Source: Haemonchus contortus (Eukaryota > Nematoda > Chromadorea > Rhabditida > Trichostrongylidae). From it: a stretch of 64,000 nt of DNA. Below are positions 49,648 through 60,430 of the stretch, piece by piece; positions within the stretch are counted from its first letter, which is position 1, and every line of letters begins with the position of its first letter. The stretch spans positions 29,770,177-29,834,176 of the forward strand of contig LS997562.1 in the NCBI GenBank assembly GCA_000469685.2. The letters run 5' to 3'. The notes beneath the pieces are model-generated. The model was not told where the DNA came from and did not search any database. It saw only the letters and a program-made list of their open reading frames with translations. The position numbers and the translations under genes are program-made.

Positions 49648-49943
49648 ATAAAGGATAAAGTGTTTGGCGTCAATCAGTCCCGTCTGAGGGATGCGCCCCG
49701 CACTCGACCCCCATTCAGAATCGTAGTGGCGTAATGAGTACGTATGTTGCCTATAAAATGACTTGCAGTAGCCAACCAATGTACAAGTCAGTGTTTTTAT
49801 CCTCCCAGATGGCCTGGTGCCAATTCACCAACTCCAGAAAGACGGAAGGCTTGATTGGCTCAGGCGGATATCGATCCGGGATTCGAACCCCTGACCATGC
49901 GTGTGGAATAGGACGCCACTTCCAACTACACCACTTCTGCCCC
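49648..49943 (-). mobile_element. tRNA-derived SINE, copy 10 (full length)
   Basis: Minus strand. 3' tail AAGGATAAAGTG at 49651, body with CTCCCAGATGGCCTGGTGCC, a very good B-box GGGGTTCGAATCCC (near 49878-49891), and head ending near 49943 (GCAGAAGTGGTGTAGTTGG on minus). Confidence 0.9.
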
Positions 49944-50239
49944 GGAAATTCTATAAATTCTATACGAATACTACTGAATACTGGGTTTTTACTATTTGAA
50001 AAAAAATGTATAATATAACTATATGGAATAAAACAAGTACAGTACCGGACTACTCAATATTGAGGTCCAGGCGTCGGTCCCCTGCAGAGGCAATGGTTGT
50101 AAGTGAGCTGACGGACTATAGTATCCCTATGAGCAGGAGAAATTTCACCGATTTGAACTGATATTGTTCTGATGTTGCTCCTTGCGGTCCATTTTATATA
50201 TACTTATCCTTTTGTGATTTTCATTCATTTTACTTTACT

Positions 50240-50525
50240 CGGCGTAGATGGTGTAGAGGCAAGTGGCGCATTATCTCACACACATGGCCAAGGGTTCGAA
50301 TCCCGGATCGATGTCCGCCTAGGTAAAATCAAGCCTTCCATCCCTGCAATCCCGATCGGTAGTCCGCCTCGTGACTGGTAGCAGACCCTGGCCTTGTAGG
50401 GTATAAGCACTGAAATGTACATCGTCTGGCCAACTCAAGCTTTTGTATAGGCCAATTACACATTCAGTAATTCACTATGACGCTACATCCCTCAAACGGG
50501 ATCAATCAATGCCCGAAATTTAATT
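50240..50525 (+). mobile_element. tRNA-derived SINE, copy 11
   Basis: Head GCGTAGATGGTGTAGAGGCA, B-box AGGGTTCGAATCCCGG, then the family body. The 3' section has a deletion between CATTCAGTAATTCACTATGA and the CTCAAACGGGAT block. Confidence 0.85.
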
Positions 50526-50677
50526 CTTCTAATGTCTCACCCTATATTTTTATCTCTCCGCTACACGACAAGAAATGGATGATTTTAATTATAAACAGTC
50601 GCAGTAAGACAAAACTGGGAGGGGGGGGGGGCGATTCACGCGTGACCCCAGTAGAGCTCTTCGCGCACGCAGCATCG

Positions 50678-50763
50678 CTTCAGTACCCTTCTGTTGAGAT
50701 GGACTAAATAAGATTTGAAGCTTCAGTACCCTTCTGTTGAGATGGGCTAAATGAGATTTGAAG
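50678..50763 (+). repeat. Two 43-bp tandem repeats
   Basis: 50678-50720 and 50721-50763 differ at two positions. The unit begins CTTCAGTACCCTTCTGTTGA. No other copies noted. Confidence 0.9.
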
Positions 50764-51639
50764 TAGTCCACGGCTTTACCATAAATTAGAGCAAATCTCT
50801 TTACTATGGCAATGAAGCCCCTTCGAGGTTAAGAATTTACTTCATAAGTCAACAATTTACTTGTCAAACGTTCAAAATAGGAATAACTTCAAATCTTCGG
50901 TTCTAGAAAACGCAATCCTACTGTGAGTGCATAATTGGCCATTTTTTTACTTATAAGTTTTAGAAATTCTGATTTCTCCCATTATGATGGTAGGCATGAT
51001 GTTATAGCGTGTCTCGTCCGGTGACCTCATTATATTGACGCGTGAATCGCGCCACACCCAAAAGAACTAGTGCTTGACTCATCTTTCGATTAGCGTACCC
51101 TCCCTGTGTGCCATTACCAGGTCCTGCCACGAATCAAATCAGAGAAAATAGCTTTTTGAGGATTAACTATGGAAGGTGGAATGGATAAGAATCGGAGGGG
51201 CCCGCATTAGTTTCTGGAGCTATTCTAAGCTGTTTCCCCTAGCATATGAAGAGGAAAACACGAACAAGAATGAAAGAATATATTCCAACGATTCTATGAG
51301 ATCCATGCAGTGCAGTGAACTCATCATGCCGTCCTCAAGTGGAGCCAAGCATCCTAGTACGCTGTTGTTGGTTATACTCTTCTCCGGAAAAAATAATCTG
51401 CTATCTAGGCAAAGCTTATGTTGCAAGAAAAGAATTCACAACACTGTTTTTTCTAAATAAGGAATATACTGTAGATGTTTTTGTAAAGACTCTCAAAAAA
51501 CCTACAAAAGTCCACATGGGCACGCTCAAGTAGTTCAATCCGAAGGGTCTGAGAGACAGCCAAAGGGCAGCAGTGTCATAGCGCGATTAGCTATGATTAG
51601 TCAAATAACCGGAAAATTTTGTACTATACACTCTTACAG
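50764..51639. other. Upstream region of the receptor gene
   Basis: No gene recognised. A first (leader) exon or the promoter of the receptor may lie here. The sequence just before 51640 (CTCTTACAG) is a strong splice or trans-splice acceptor. Confidence 0.4.
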
Positions 51640-51644
51640 ATGGC

Positions 51645-54600
51645 ATGGTCGTTTGCCGGTCCTACACAGAAAAATTTCCTGATCCAAGCAATCATCCGGT
51701 TACGGTTGCGCTGTTTGCTGTACTTTATTCATTTGTCTTTGTGATCAGCTTCGCAGGGAATTTAGGTCAGTTGCGTTTTTTTTTCAGTGTTCTAGCGATA
51801 CCGTCTACCTTTATCTGTTCACCTGATTCAGGAGTTATCTACGCTACCGTACGACATCGGAGTCTACAGACCGTGCAAAATATTTTTATAGTGAACCTGG
51901 CCGTTAGCGACGTTATTCTTTGCGTTTTGTCCATTCCGCTTACTCCTGTCACCCACATCGCCAAACAATGGTTTGTATTTTTTTACATTACCTACATATC
52001 TCTAGCTGTATCGATAATGAGGTGAAAAATAAACTTCCTTGTGTCAATCAGTTCTACAGGGACCTGCCAGGCATGTAACTTTATTTACTATACGGAGTTT
52101 AATTGCTTATTTAGTCTACACACTGCATCGGGGTTGTGAGGCGCTGTCCAAGTTGGTGTTTTTCTTGAACAGGGCTCATGCTAGCAGAATTCACCGATAC
52201 GCTACTGACAGTCGCCTGGCTCTGGCAATAGCGGATTTTCATATCCGCTGCTTGAGCGGTGGAACCTTGGTCACTAAGGAGACGATAACGTCGAAACGTT
52301 CCGCCGTTAATCTAATATATTCTTTCACCTAACAACCTCGCACGGCGCAAGGGCACTCATTACCTTTGATGCCTAAGCTGCACACTGAAAAAAAAATTCG
52401 AGATCAGTATTGTTTACTAATGATAAGTCCAAGGGCCGAGGTGGTGTAGTGGCAAGTGGCGCACTATCATACTCGTATGGTCAGGAGTTCGAGTCCCGGT
52501 CGAGGTACGCTGAGGCCAACCAAGCTTTCCATCCCTCCGGGGTCGGCTAGTTGGCACCAGACTCGTCTGGGAGGTTAAAAACACTGACTAGTACATGGGC
52601 TGGTCACTGCAAGTCATTGTAAAAGCCACCCACACACATTCAATACACCACTACGATTCTGGATGGAAGTTGAATGTGGGGGCCCACCCCTCAGAGAGGA
52701 TTACTCATAGTTCGGAGACTTTATCCTTGAAGTCTAAATCTAGTCTATGCTTTCGCGAGCTTACTCTTCAAAATTGGTCACCTATAACTGACTGCGGTTA
52801 GGGGCTATCTATACCTCTCCCCATGTAGTTGTTGAGTGCTTTCACGATTAACAGTATTCACCGAATAGGACGAAACTTCCCTCACATCCTATTTCCTAGA
52901 CTTTCTTTTACCTGATTAGCCTAGGAATTTTTGTTGCTAGTTTCGACTGGATTTTGAAAACTTATTATTTGATGAATCCGTCCTCCCCAATTTTGGAGGA
53001 AGAATCAACGACATCTATTTGCTGATCGGTGATGCCCTCTTAGGGTAATGTCCTGGCAGTCCTGGCAGTGAAATGTAAAAAAAATGTCGCAATAAGGAAT
53101 CTAATGAAAGAACCCACTGATTCGATAGCAACTCCCTTAAAAGTCCTTTGCAGGTACTTCGGTTCAATGTTATGCCGTGTGGTGGGAGGTATACAAGCGA
53201 TTGGCCTATTCATTGGCACGTTTTCCCTTTGTGCCATCGCCATCGACAGGTACTTCCGGCTCGTTATCGCTCCAGGTAAGGATCACTTTGAGGTACATTC
53301 ACATAAATTGACTGTAGAGGTTAAAGGCACGGTTCACGATAAAAATGGTTAACGAGTTCTTCCCTTAGGAATACTCTGCGCCCCCCATGGGTGGTAGAAG
53401 GGACCCTCTCACTCCCCCAATCTCGACGTCCAAGGCATAGTGCAAGCCCTGTTGTTGCCGTGATTGGCTTTCCCGCCGCTGGATCGATGTCGCGTCATAC
53501 GAGATGTAGACGCGGTACAGAGTCATGTATTCGTGTCAGGATCCACCCTTCAGCACGAAATCAGCTGTTTGCACAGTGTTCCCCAACAATGAAGGCAAAA
53601 TCAGCGGTTTGGGTGTGTTGTGTGCAATTGCAGACACTGCGTCGCATTTCCCTTAACCGCCCTTTTTTCACTGTGGAACTCGTCCAGCCCCTCTTTTTAC
53701 CTCTTCTTTGAAGCTTTGTATTTCTTTCCATTCGTCGTGTTTTGCGCTTTCTTCGTTACCAGTCGGATCGCCCGGCTAACGCCAGGCTCTCCTCCTTTTT
53801 ATAGGTTCGCCCGGCTACGCCGGGCGCTTTCCCTTCCTGTGAGAAATTTGCTATGTGTAAATAACACTTCGTATTCTCCTTTTCCTTTGAAAGCTCTACA
53901 CCCTCAGTATCAGCTCCGAATTGGGAGCGATCTTTTCTGTAAACCATCTTAGCTGTGCTCGAATAGAACATCGTATAGTATCAGAGAGGCGATTATTCAG
54001 AGAAAAAAAAGAGAGATGGGCTAAGGAGGCATATCTCCGTTAAATTTCAGTGCAATTGGAATGATCCGGCACTGATAGCACAGCATTCTGCAATGCAGAA
54101 GTGGAAGTAGTTAAAGAAAAAGGCAAAATGAATGACAGTAAAGTTTGGTTAATGTACAGATATCGGATCGCACGGCTAATGCCAGGCTCTCCTCCTTCTT
54201 GTGTCAAACACCCTATCCCGAGAAAAGTTGAACTGAACAATTTTATTCCCTTTATCAAAGTTTATAGTTTTTAAGTTTTTTCCGTGCTTAGCTGAATGAG
54301 AGTACGGAATTGGAATAGAGCTCAAAATCCTTCTTTGACACAACAGAAATCGGAAGTTTCCCTCTTTCTTCGATAGTTGTAGTGAGTCTAATTCTCCGCT
54401 ATATTTTTGAAACAATTGGCAGTTTCCTGTACACGAAATTTGACACAGAACTAACAGGGCAGGCAAATGGTGTTCCGTTATAGTCGGTGCTTACGCCCTT
54501 GTTCAGAAGTCTCGAACCTTTGCTCGCTTAGAAATAAATACCCATCAAAAATCCAACTGTTAGACAATCAAGGATGATGCTTTGGTGTTTTGAGTGATGA

Positions 54601-57600
54601 TAGCACCGTTATCAGATATTTTTTATCAATGGACCTTTTTCTTTACGGAGATATTATTAGTTGAGAATTCCAGATTATAGGCGGTCGAATAAGTTTTGTC
54701 GCAAATGACGTCGAGCAAAAGGATCCTTCATTGAATCACAAACCTAACTGGGTCTGCTTATCGTATTGCCCTAATGTATCTCTGCACTTACCACTCTTGT
54801 CACCCTGCTCTACCATCTCGTCTTATCGAATGAAGCACACTGAACGGTTAAAGCTACATCGTAGATACCGAAGATGCTACGATTTTGATCGGTAGGTGGC
54901 CTTTCTTAGGTCCCTTATTTTCTCTTATCAGTTATCATCAGCTCTTGTCACCGGGTACCTACGATCCCGTCATATCGCGCATCACCTATCAGAATGCTGA
55001 GGTCCCACTGGTAATACGAAAAGTGTGATCCTACCGAATTCGAACGCTCTAGGTCCATGTAAACTGGGGTTTCAAATTTGCGGCTCAAATTTTTATTGCG
55101 CGCGCCCCGCAACCTGTGCACTGAACCCGGTTCCGCCCCCCACCATGAGTGTACCCATGCCGCGCCCCGTACTCCTACCAATTTTGAACGCTTCGGGTCC
55201 GAAGGAGCAGGAGTTATGAATTTGCGACCTAAAATTTCTATCGCGCACGACCCACGCACCTGTCATAAGAGTTCCCATGCTGCCCCCTGCATTCCTGCCA
55301 AATTAGAGCTTTCTAGGTCCACGGGGACAGGAGTTATGAAATTGCGGCCGAAAACTTCTAAGGCGCACGCCGCGCTCCCTGTCAACGGAGTCCGGTCCTG
55401 CCACCCACCATAAGGGTTCCCATGCCGCCCCCTGTACTCCTACCAATTTTGAACGCTTTGGGTCCACTGGAGCAGGAGTTATGAATTTGCAGCCCAAAAT
55501 TTCTAACGCGCACGCCGCGCTCCCTGTGAACGGAGTCCGGTCCTGCCACCCACCATAAGGGTTCCCGTCCTGCCCCCCCTACTCCTACCAAGTTTGAACG
55601 CTCTCGGTCCACGGAGACAGGAGGTATGAATTTCCGGTCAGACACACACACAAACAAACAAACACACACACACACAAACACACCGACACACCAACAGACA
55701 CACTTAGCGAATTATATATAACCAGTCGGATCGCCCGGCTAACGCCAGGCTCTCCTCCTTCTTATGGGTTCGCCCGGCTACGCCGGGCGCTTTCCCTTCC
55801 CGTAAGAAATTTGCTATGCGTAAATACTCTTCGGATTCTCATTTTTCCTTGGAAGCTCTACACCCTCAGTAGCAGCTTCGAATTGGGAGCGATTTTTTTC
55901 TGTAAACCATCTTAGCTGTGTTCGAATAGAACATCGTATTGTATCAAAGGCGATTATTCGGAGAAAAAAAGAGAGAGGGGCTAAGGAGGCGTATCTCCGT
56001 TAAATTTCAGTGCCATTGGAATGATCCGGCACTGATAGCACAACATTCTGCAATGCAGAAGTGGTAGTAGTTAAGGAAAAAGGCAAAATAAATGACAGTA
56101 AAGTTTGGTAAATGTACAGATATCGGATCGCACGGCTAACGCCAGGCTCTCCTCTTTCTTGTGTCAAACACCATACCCGAGAAATGTTGAACTAAAGAAT
56201 TTTATTCCCTTTCTCAAAGTTTATAGTTTTTAAGTTTTTTCCGTGCTTAGCTGAGTGAGAGTATGGAACTGGAATAGAGCTCGAAATCCTTCTTTGACAC
56301 AACAGAAATCGGAAGTATCCCTCTTTTTTGATAGTTGTAGTAAGTGTAATTCTCCACTCCTTTTTTGAAACGATTGGCAGTTTCCTGTACACCGAATTTG
56401 ACACAGGACTAACATGGCAGTGCGAATGGTGGTCAGTTATAGTCTGTGCTTACGCCCTTGTTCGGAAGTCTCGAACCTTTGAATAAATACCCATCAAAAA
56501 TCCAACTGTTAGACTATCAAAGATGATGCTTTGATGTTCTGAGTGATGATAGCACCGTTATCAGATATTTTTTACCAATGGACCTTTTTCTTTACGGAGA
56601 TATCATTAGTTGAGAATTCCAGATTATAGGCGGTCATAAGTTGTATAAGTATAAGTTTGTATAAGTATAAGTTTTGCCGCAAATGATATCGAGCAAAGAG
56701 GACCCTTCATTGAATCACAAACCTTGCTGGGTAGTGGTCGTAATCTAATAGTAAGAAATGAACAAAGTTCTAATCTGCCTATCGTATTGCCCTAATGGGT
56801 CCCTATCACTGCACTTACCACTCACATTTGTCACCCTACTCTACCATCCCGTCTTATCGAATGAAACGTACTGAACGGTTAAAGATACATCGTAGATACC
56901 GAAGACGTTAGGATTTTGATCGGTAGGTGGCCTCCTAGGTCCCTTATCTTCTCTCATCAGTTATGATCAGTTCTTGTCACCGAGAACCTACGATCCCGTC
57001 ATATCGCGCATCACCTATTAGAATGCTGAGGTCCCACTGGTAATACGAAAAGTGTGATCCTACCGAATTTGAACGCTCTAGGTCCACGTAAACAGGGGTT
57101 TCGAATTTGCGGCTCAAATTTTTATTGCGCACGCCCCGCCCCCTGTGCACGGAATCCGGTTCCGTCCCCCACCATGAGTGTTCCCATCCTGCCCATCGTA
57201 TTCCTACCAAGTTTGAAAGCTCTCGGTTCACGGGTACAGGAGTTATAAATTTGCGGCCCAAAATTGCTATCGCGCATGCCCCGCTCCCTGTGCATGGAGT
57301 CCGGTCCTGCCACCCACCTAAGTGTGCCCATGCCGCCCCCTGTACTCCTACCAATTTTGAACGCTTTGGGTCCACTGGAGCAGGAGTTATGAATTTACGA
57401 CCTTAAAATTTCTATTGCGCACGACCTGCCCCCTGTGGGTGGAGTCTGGTCCTACCACCTGTCATGAGTGTTCCCATGCTGCCCCCTGTATTCCTGCCGA
57501 ATTAGAGCTTTCTAGGTCCACGGGAACAGGAGTTATGAACTTGCGGCCCAAAATTTCTAACGCGCACGCCGCGCTCCCTGTGAACGGAGTCCGGTCCTGC

Positions 57601-60329
57601 CACCTACCATAGGTGTTCCCATCCTGCCCCCCTTACTCCTACCAAATTTGAACGCTCTAGGTCCACGGGGACAGGAGTTATGAATTTCCGGTCAGACACA
57701 CACACCGACACACACACAAACAAACACACACACACACAAACACACCGACACACCAACAGACACACTTAGCGAATTATATATAGTAGGATTATCGCACTAC
57801 TCTGAAGTTGATCTATCATTTTCCGTCAAAAACGGGTACCTCAAAATTATCGTAAACTATGCCTTTGAGCAGTTTTGGGAACAGTTTCAACTGCATTCTG
57901 ATCCATCAAGTGATTACATTTCGTTCCATCTCACGACAGCTGTTTTTCAGAACTATTTCTTTTCCGTCAAATGATTGAGTAAACAACTGACCAATATCTT
58001 TGTAGGTAGCCCATTGCGCAAAGTGAATGCGATTCGAATAACAATTCTCCTCTGGATTATCTCCATCATCGTTACTCTTCCTTATGTATACCATATGAAA
58101 ATGAAAAAGTATCCCACGATAAGTAAGTGTTACGGAATTACAGTGGTAACTCGTCCACATTGACTAACTCGTTTCACTTGACACTTTTACAGATGTATGT
58201 GGCGAATTCTGCACGGAGAAGTGGCCAAATGTTCATTCGAAGCGGATCTACACATTATTCGTGCTCGCCATCCAGTTTGTCATTCCTTTTACGATAATGA
58301 CAATCTGTTATCAAGCGGTGAGTAGTCAACCTTATTCATTTTGCGAGGTAGTACCCGTAAACTACTTCAGGTGTTCTCTTTCCTTCGACGTAGAGCGAAA
58401 TCTCGTCTGACTTCAATCGCACAACAAGCAAATCTCCTCTATGTAGTAGCAGCTACTGCCGGAGGTGACACCCAGCAGCACAAGGAGCAAGTATGTTACA
58501 GTTGTAAATATAATCAAAAAGAGAACTGCCGTTTGTACTTGACTTAAGAGTTCTGCCAGGCCTGTCACTCAAAGGCCCAGTTCACGATCGTAGAGTTTCT
58601 TAGATTTCCATCAGGATGACCCAGTGACCCCCAACCGTAACAGGAAGAATGCTGTCAGGCTAAAAACTCAAGAGCTAGGGCATAATACGAGCCCCATTAT
58701 CGGATCGGTCGGATGCCACGCACATCGACCAATCTTTATGTCAGAAGAGTGTAGGGACGATACAGGTTGCAATATTCTCGCCAGGACTCACACGTTCAGC
58801 AATGGGCTGATCGCCGAGTAGTGAAGCGATGTTTTTCCCTTTTCTATTATTCTCTGTTATTCTTTTTGCTGCTGCCTTATTTAATTTTTTACCTCAACGG
58901 GCTAAAAAGGGTGGGCTATTTTTGTTGTTACTAGGGTTTTTGTTAGCTTATACTTACGAGTGAATGAGTTTTAAGGGACCTTTTTGCTTACTGTAGTCAG
59001 CTATTCGCACTGGGACTCACATATACGCAATGACACAGTTGTGTAACTCGTCAAACACTCCTCCCTCTTCATTTTTCTGGTCTCGTCGTCCAGTCCCTTT
59101 TTAACGATTTTTTCAAAGCTTTTATCACTTTGGAAACGCTGATTCGCGCACTTTCTTTGCCTTCATCGCACTATTTTCCACCCTATCTTCCACTTTTCAT
59201 CATAATCTGGATTACCCAAAATTATCGTGTATTGTGCCTTTGAGTTTAATTGAGAACGCAACCGCATAAGCCATGCTTACAGCTAGTGTACCTCAGAGGC
59301 CTCTCTCTCCCAGCACACACGAAACTTTCGACATATAGTATGATGGGATTCGCACCTTTTTTCTACTCCTCTACGGAACTTTGCGTTGCAGCCTTCAATA
59401 TTCTTTTCAATAGAATTTACTATCCCACTATAAATAACGCTCTAATTTTATCTGACGGTCTATCTGTGTGTTTGTTTGTGTGTCCGACCGGAAATTCATT
59501 ACTTCTGTTTCCGTGGACCCCTAGCGTTCAAGTTTGGTAGGAGTACAGGAGGCAAGATGGAAAAACATATGGTGGGTGGCGCGACCATTTCCGTGAATTT
59601 TCGGCCCGAATCCACCTACTTCCTTTATGCTGATACTAACAGGTTCCCCTTTATCATCATTTGAAGCCGCTCAGGGAAATTCATCACTAACCGACTAGAG
59701 ATCCTTCAAAGAGGCCCAGGCCTAGGCTTAGGTCCTGGTCAGCAGACGAAACAGTTGTAGTGACTGTACACTTCCTGACGGACTCAAAAATAATGAGTAA
59801 AGACGAAAAGAAAACTGAATTTATCAAAAAATCAGTTCTATTTCACATTCAGTAATACAACTTACAGCTGCAGCAATGTTATTACAGTTAACTCATCTAA
59901 TCGAACAGAAACGACGAGTAATGCAGCAAAGGCGTCGAGTGACATTGATCTTGGTGTCGATGGTAGTAATTTTCGGCATAACATCTCTACCACACAACAT
60001 TGTCAGCACACTAATGGAATTCACCGACAGCCGCGATCTGCTCGCCTACAACGGCAACGACTACACCTACCTCTTGAATCTCATCACGCACTTGTACGTC
60101 GTTTTTCCTTTCTTTCAAAAGTATCTTGGAAAAAGCGATATTGCCAGATTCCATATTAAATCCTGTTCTTTTTAGTCTGGCAATGCTCTCATGTGTTGCT
60201 AATCCCATGCTCTACGCTTTCCTGAATCCTGAATTCCGAGAATTGATTCTGAATGGATTGGCCGGGTTCAAGTGGACACCACGTTTCGTCAGCCGGACAT
60301 GGCAACCCACGCAGACTACGGTAGTGTGA
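51645..60329 (+). CDS. NPR-type neuropeptide receptor (NPY/NPF-like class A GPCR)
   Basis: Eight exons with consistent phase: 51640-51765 (ATG at 51645), 51832-51970, 53154-53275, 58006-58122, 58193-58317, 58371-58490, 59888-60093, 60176-60329 (TGA), giving about 367 aa. Seven membrane segments fall one or so per exon: TM1 VALFAVLYSFVFVISFAGN; TM2 with VQNIFIVNLAVSDVILCVLS; TM3 exon with LCRVVGG (disulfide Cys) and DRYFRLVIAP (DRY motif); TM4 ILLWIISIIVTLP; VCGEFCTEKWP (loop-2 Cys); TM5 LAIQFVIPFTIMTICYQA; TM6 VVIFGITSLPHNIVS; TM7 MLSCVANPMLYAFLNPEF (NPxxY). These match nematode NPR receptors, which bind FMRFamide-like or NPY-like peptides in neuronal membranes. A preceding exon could add a few N-terminal residues, since exon 51640 starts two bases into a codon. 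The cytoplasmic tail is short. Introns 2, 3 and 6 are swollen by mobile DNA. No disrupting stop was seen. Confidence 0.9.
52432..52728 (+). mobile_element. tRNA-derived SINE, copy 12 (in receptor intron 2)
   Basis: Full-length, sense to the gene: head CCGAGGTGGTGTAGTGGCAA, B-box GGAGTTCGAGTCCCGG, body CTTTCCATCCCTCCGGGGTC, and tail GGAGACTTTATCCTTGA. Confidence 0.9.
53321..53757 (+). mobile_element. TIR DNA element, left part (split by nested insertion)
   Basis: Starts with TTAAAGGCACGGTTCACGAT and continues with family T-A interior (CTCTGCGCCCCCCATGGGTG near 53371, CCGTGATTGGCTTTCCCGCC), in the orientation opposite to 34548-35264. It stops at 53757. The other end is at 57783-57869, after the inserted 4-kb repeat pair. 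Confidence 0.8.
53758..55720 (+). repeat. Tandem 2-kb repeat, unit 1
   Basis: About 1963 bp. It starts with CCAGTCGGATCGCCCGGCTA and a GC hairpin (CGCCCGGC-TA-GCCGGGCG, about 53805-53824). The start motif recurs internally at about 54165. After an AT-rich middle come four to five ~120-145-bp GC-rich minisatellite units (about 55030-55625), then a CA-rich microsatellite and the end GCGAATTATATATA. The open frames in it reflect the minisatellite and are not called as genes. Confidence 0.85.
55030..55630 (+). repeat. GC-rich minisatellite in unit 1
   Basis: About four to five units of ~120-145 bp. Each has a GCGCACGCCSCGCTCCCTGT-like block, ACGGAGTCCGGTCCTGCCAC, CCATGCCGCCCCCTGTACTC and GGAGCAGGAGTTATGAATTT. 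Unit lengths vary. Confidence 0.8.
55721..57782 (+). repeat. Tandem 2-kb repeat, unit 2
   Basis: About 2062 bp, head-to-tail with unit 1 and roughly 90% identical by eye over the same layout. The start motif recurs internally near 56128. It differs by a GTATAAGTATAA expansion at about 56638-56675 and a longer CA-rich tract (57692-57765). Confidence 0.85.
57060..57690 (+). repeat. GC-rich minisatellite in unit 2
   Basis: Second array of the same ~140-bp unit, again four to five units, ending in TTTCCGGTCAGACACACACA. Confidence 0.8.
57783..57869 (+). mobile_element. TIR DNA element, right part
   Basis: Ends with ACCTCAAAATTATCGTAAAC-ATGCCTTTGAG-type TIR. The inner 60 bases (TTATCGCACTACTCTG) align with the corresponding end of the copy at 58568-59244 (TCATCGCACTATTTTC), showing that it completes the element begun at 53321. 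Confidence 0.7.
58568..59244 (+). mobile_element. TIR DNA element, family T-A, complete, in receptor intron 6
   Basis: About 677 bp from CTCAAAGGCCCAGTTCACGA to CAAAATTATCGTGTATTGTG-CCTTTGAG. The interior is the reverse complement of 8505-9165 and 34548-35264. Non-coding. Confidence 0.85.
59386..59640 (-). repeat. Inverted fragment of the 2-kb repeat's 3' end
   Basis: On the minus strand it carries the minisatellite edge and tail: rc of TTTCCGGTC-GGACACACAAACAAACACAC (59460-59500), a CGTGGACCCCTAGCGTTCAAG block and TACTCCTACCAAAC on the opposite strand. It shows that the family is dispersed, not confined to the tandem pair. Confidence 0.7.
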
Positions 60330-60430
60330 TCGACACGCTCTCATGGGGTAAACTTTCACCCCTGCTGTAAAGTAGTTGTGATAGTTTTCTACTTTCAAAA
60401 ATTGCTTCGTTGTAAAAGTATCATTAGTGA
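60330..60430. other. 3' flank of the receptor gene
   Basis: About 100 bases between the stop codon and the LINE 3' end, which must contain part of the 3' UTR. No clear poly(A) signal was seen. Confidence 0.4.

Noticed and set aside
51640..51700. First ATG directly after the acceptor at 51640 as receptor start
   Set aside because: That frame soon meets a stop; the ATG at 51645 is in frame with the transmembrane segments.
54948..57612. Several overlapping frames with repeated Pro/Arg-rich peptides
   Set aside because: They are translations of the GC-rich minisatellite in both strands, not a repeat protein.
55030..57690. Possible CRISPR array
   Set aside because: Units are ~120-145 bp with variable length and no constant short repeat/unique spacer pattern; eukaryotic minisatellite context.
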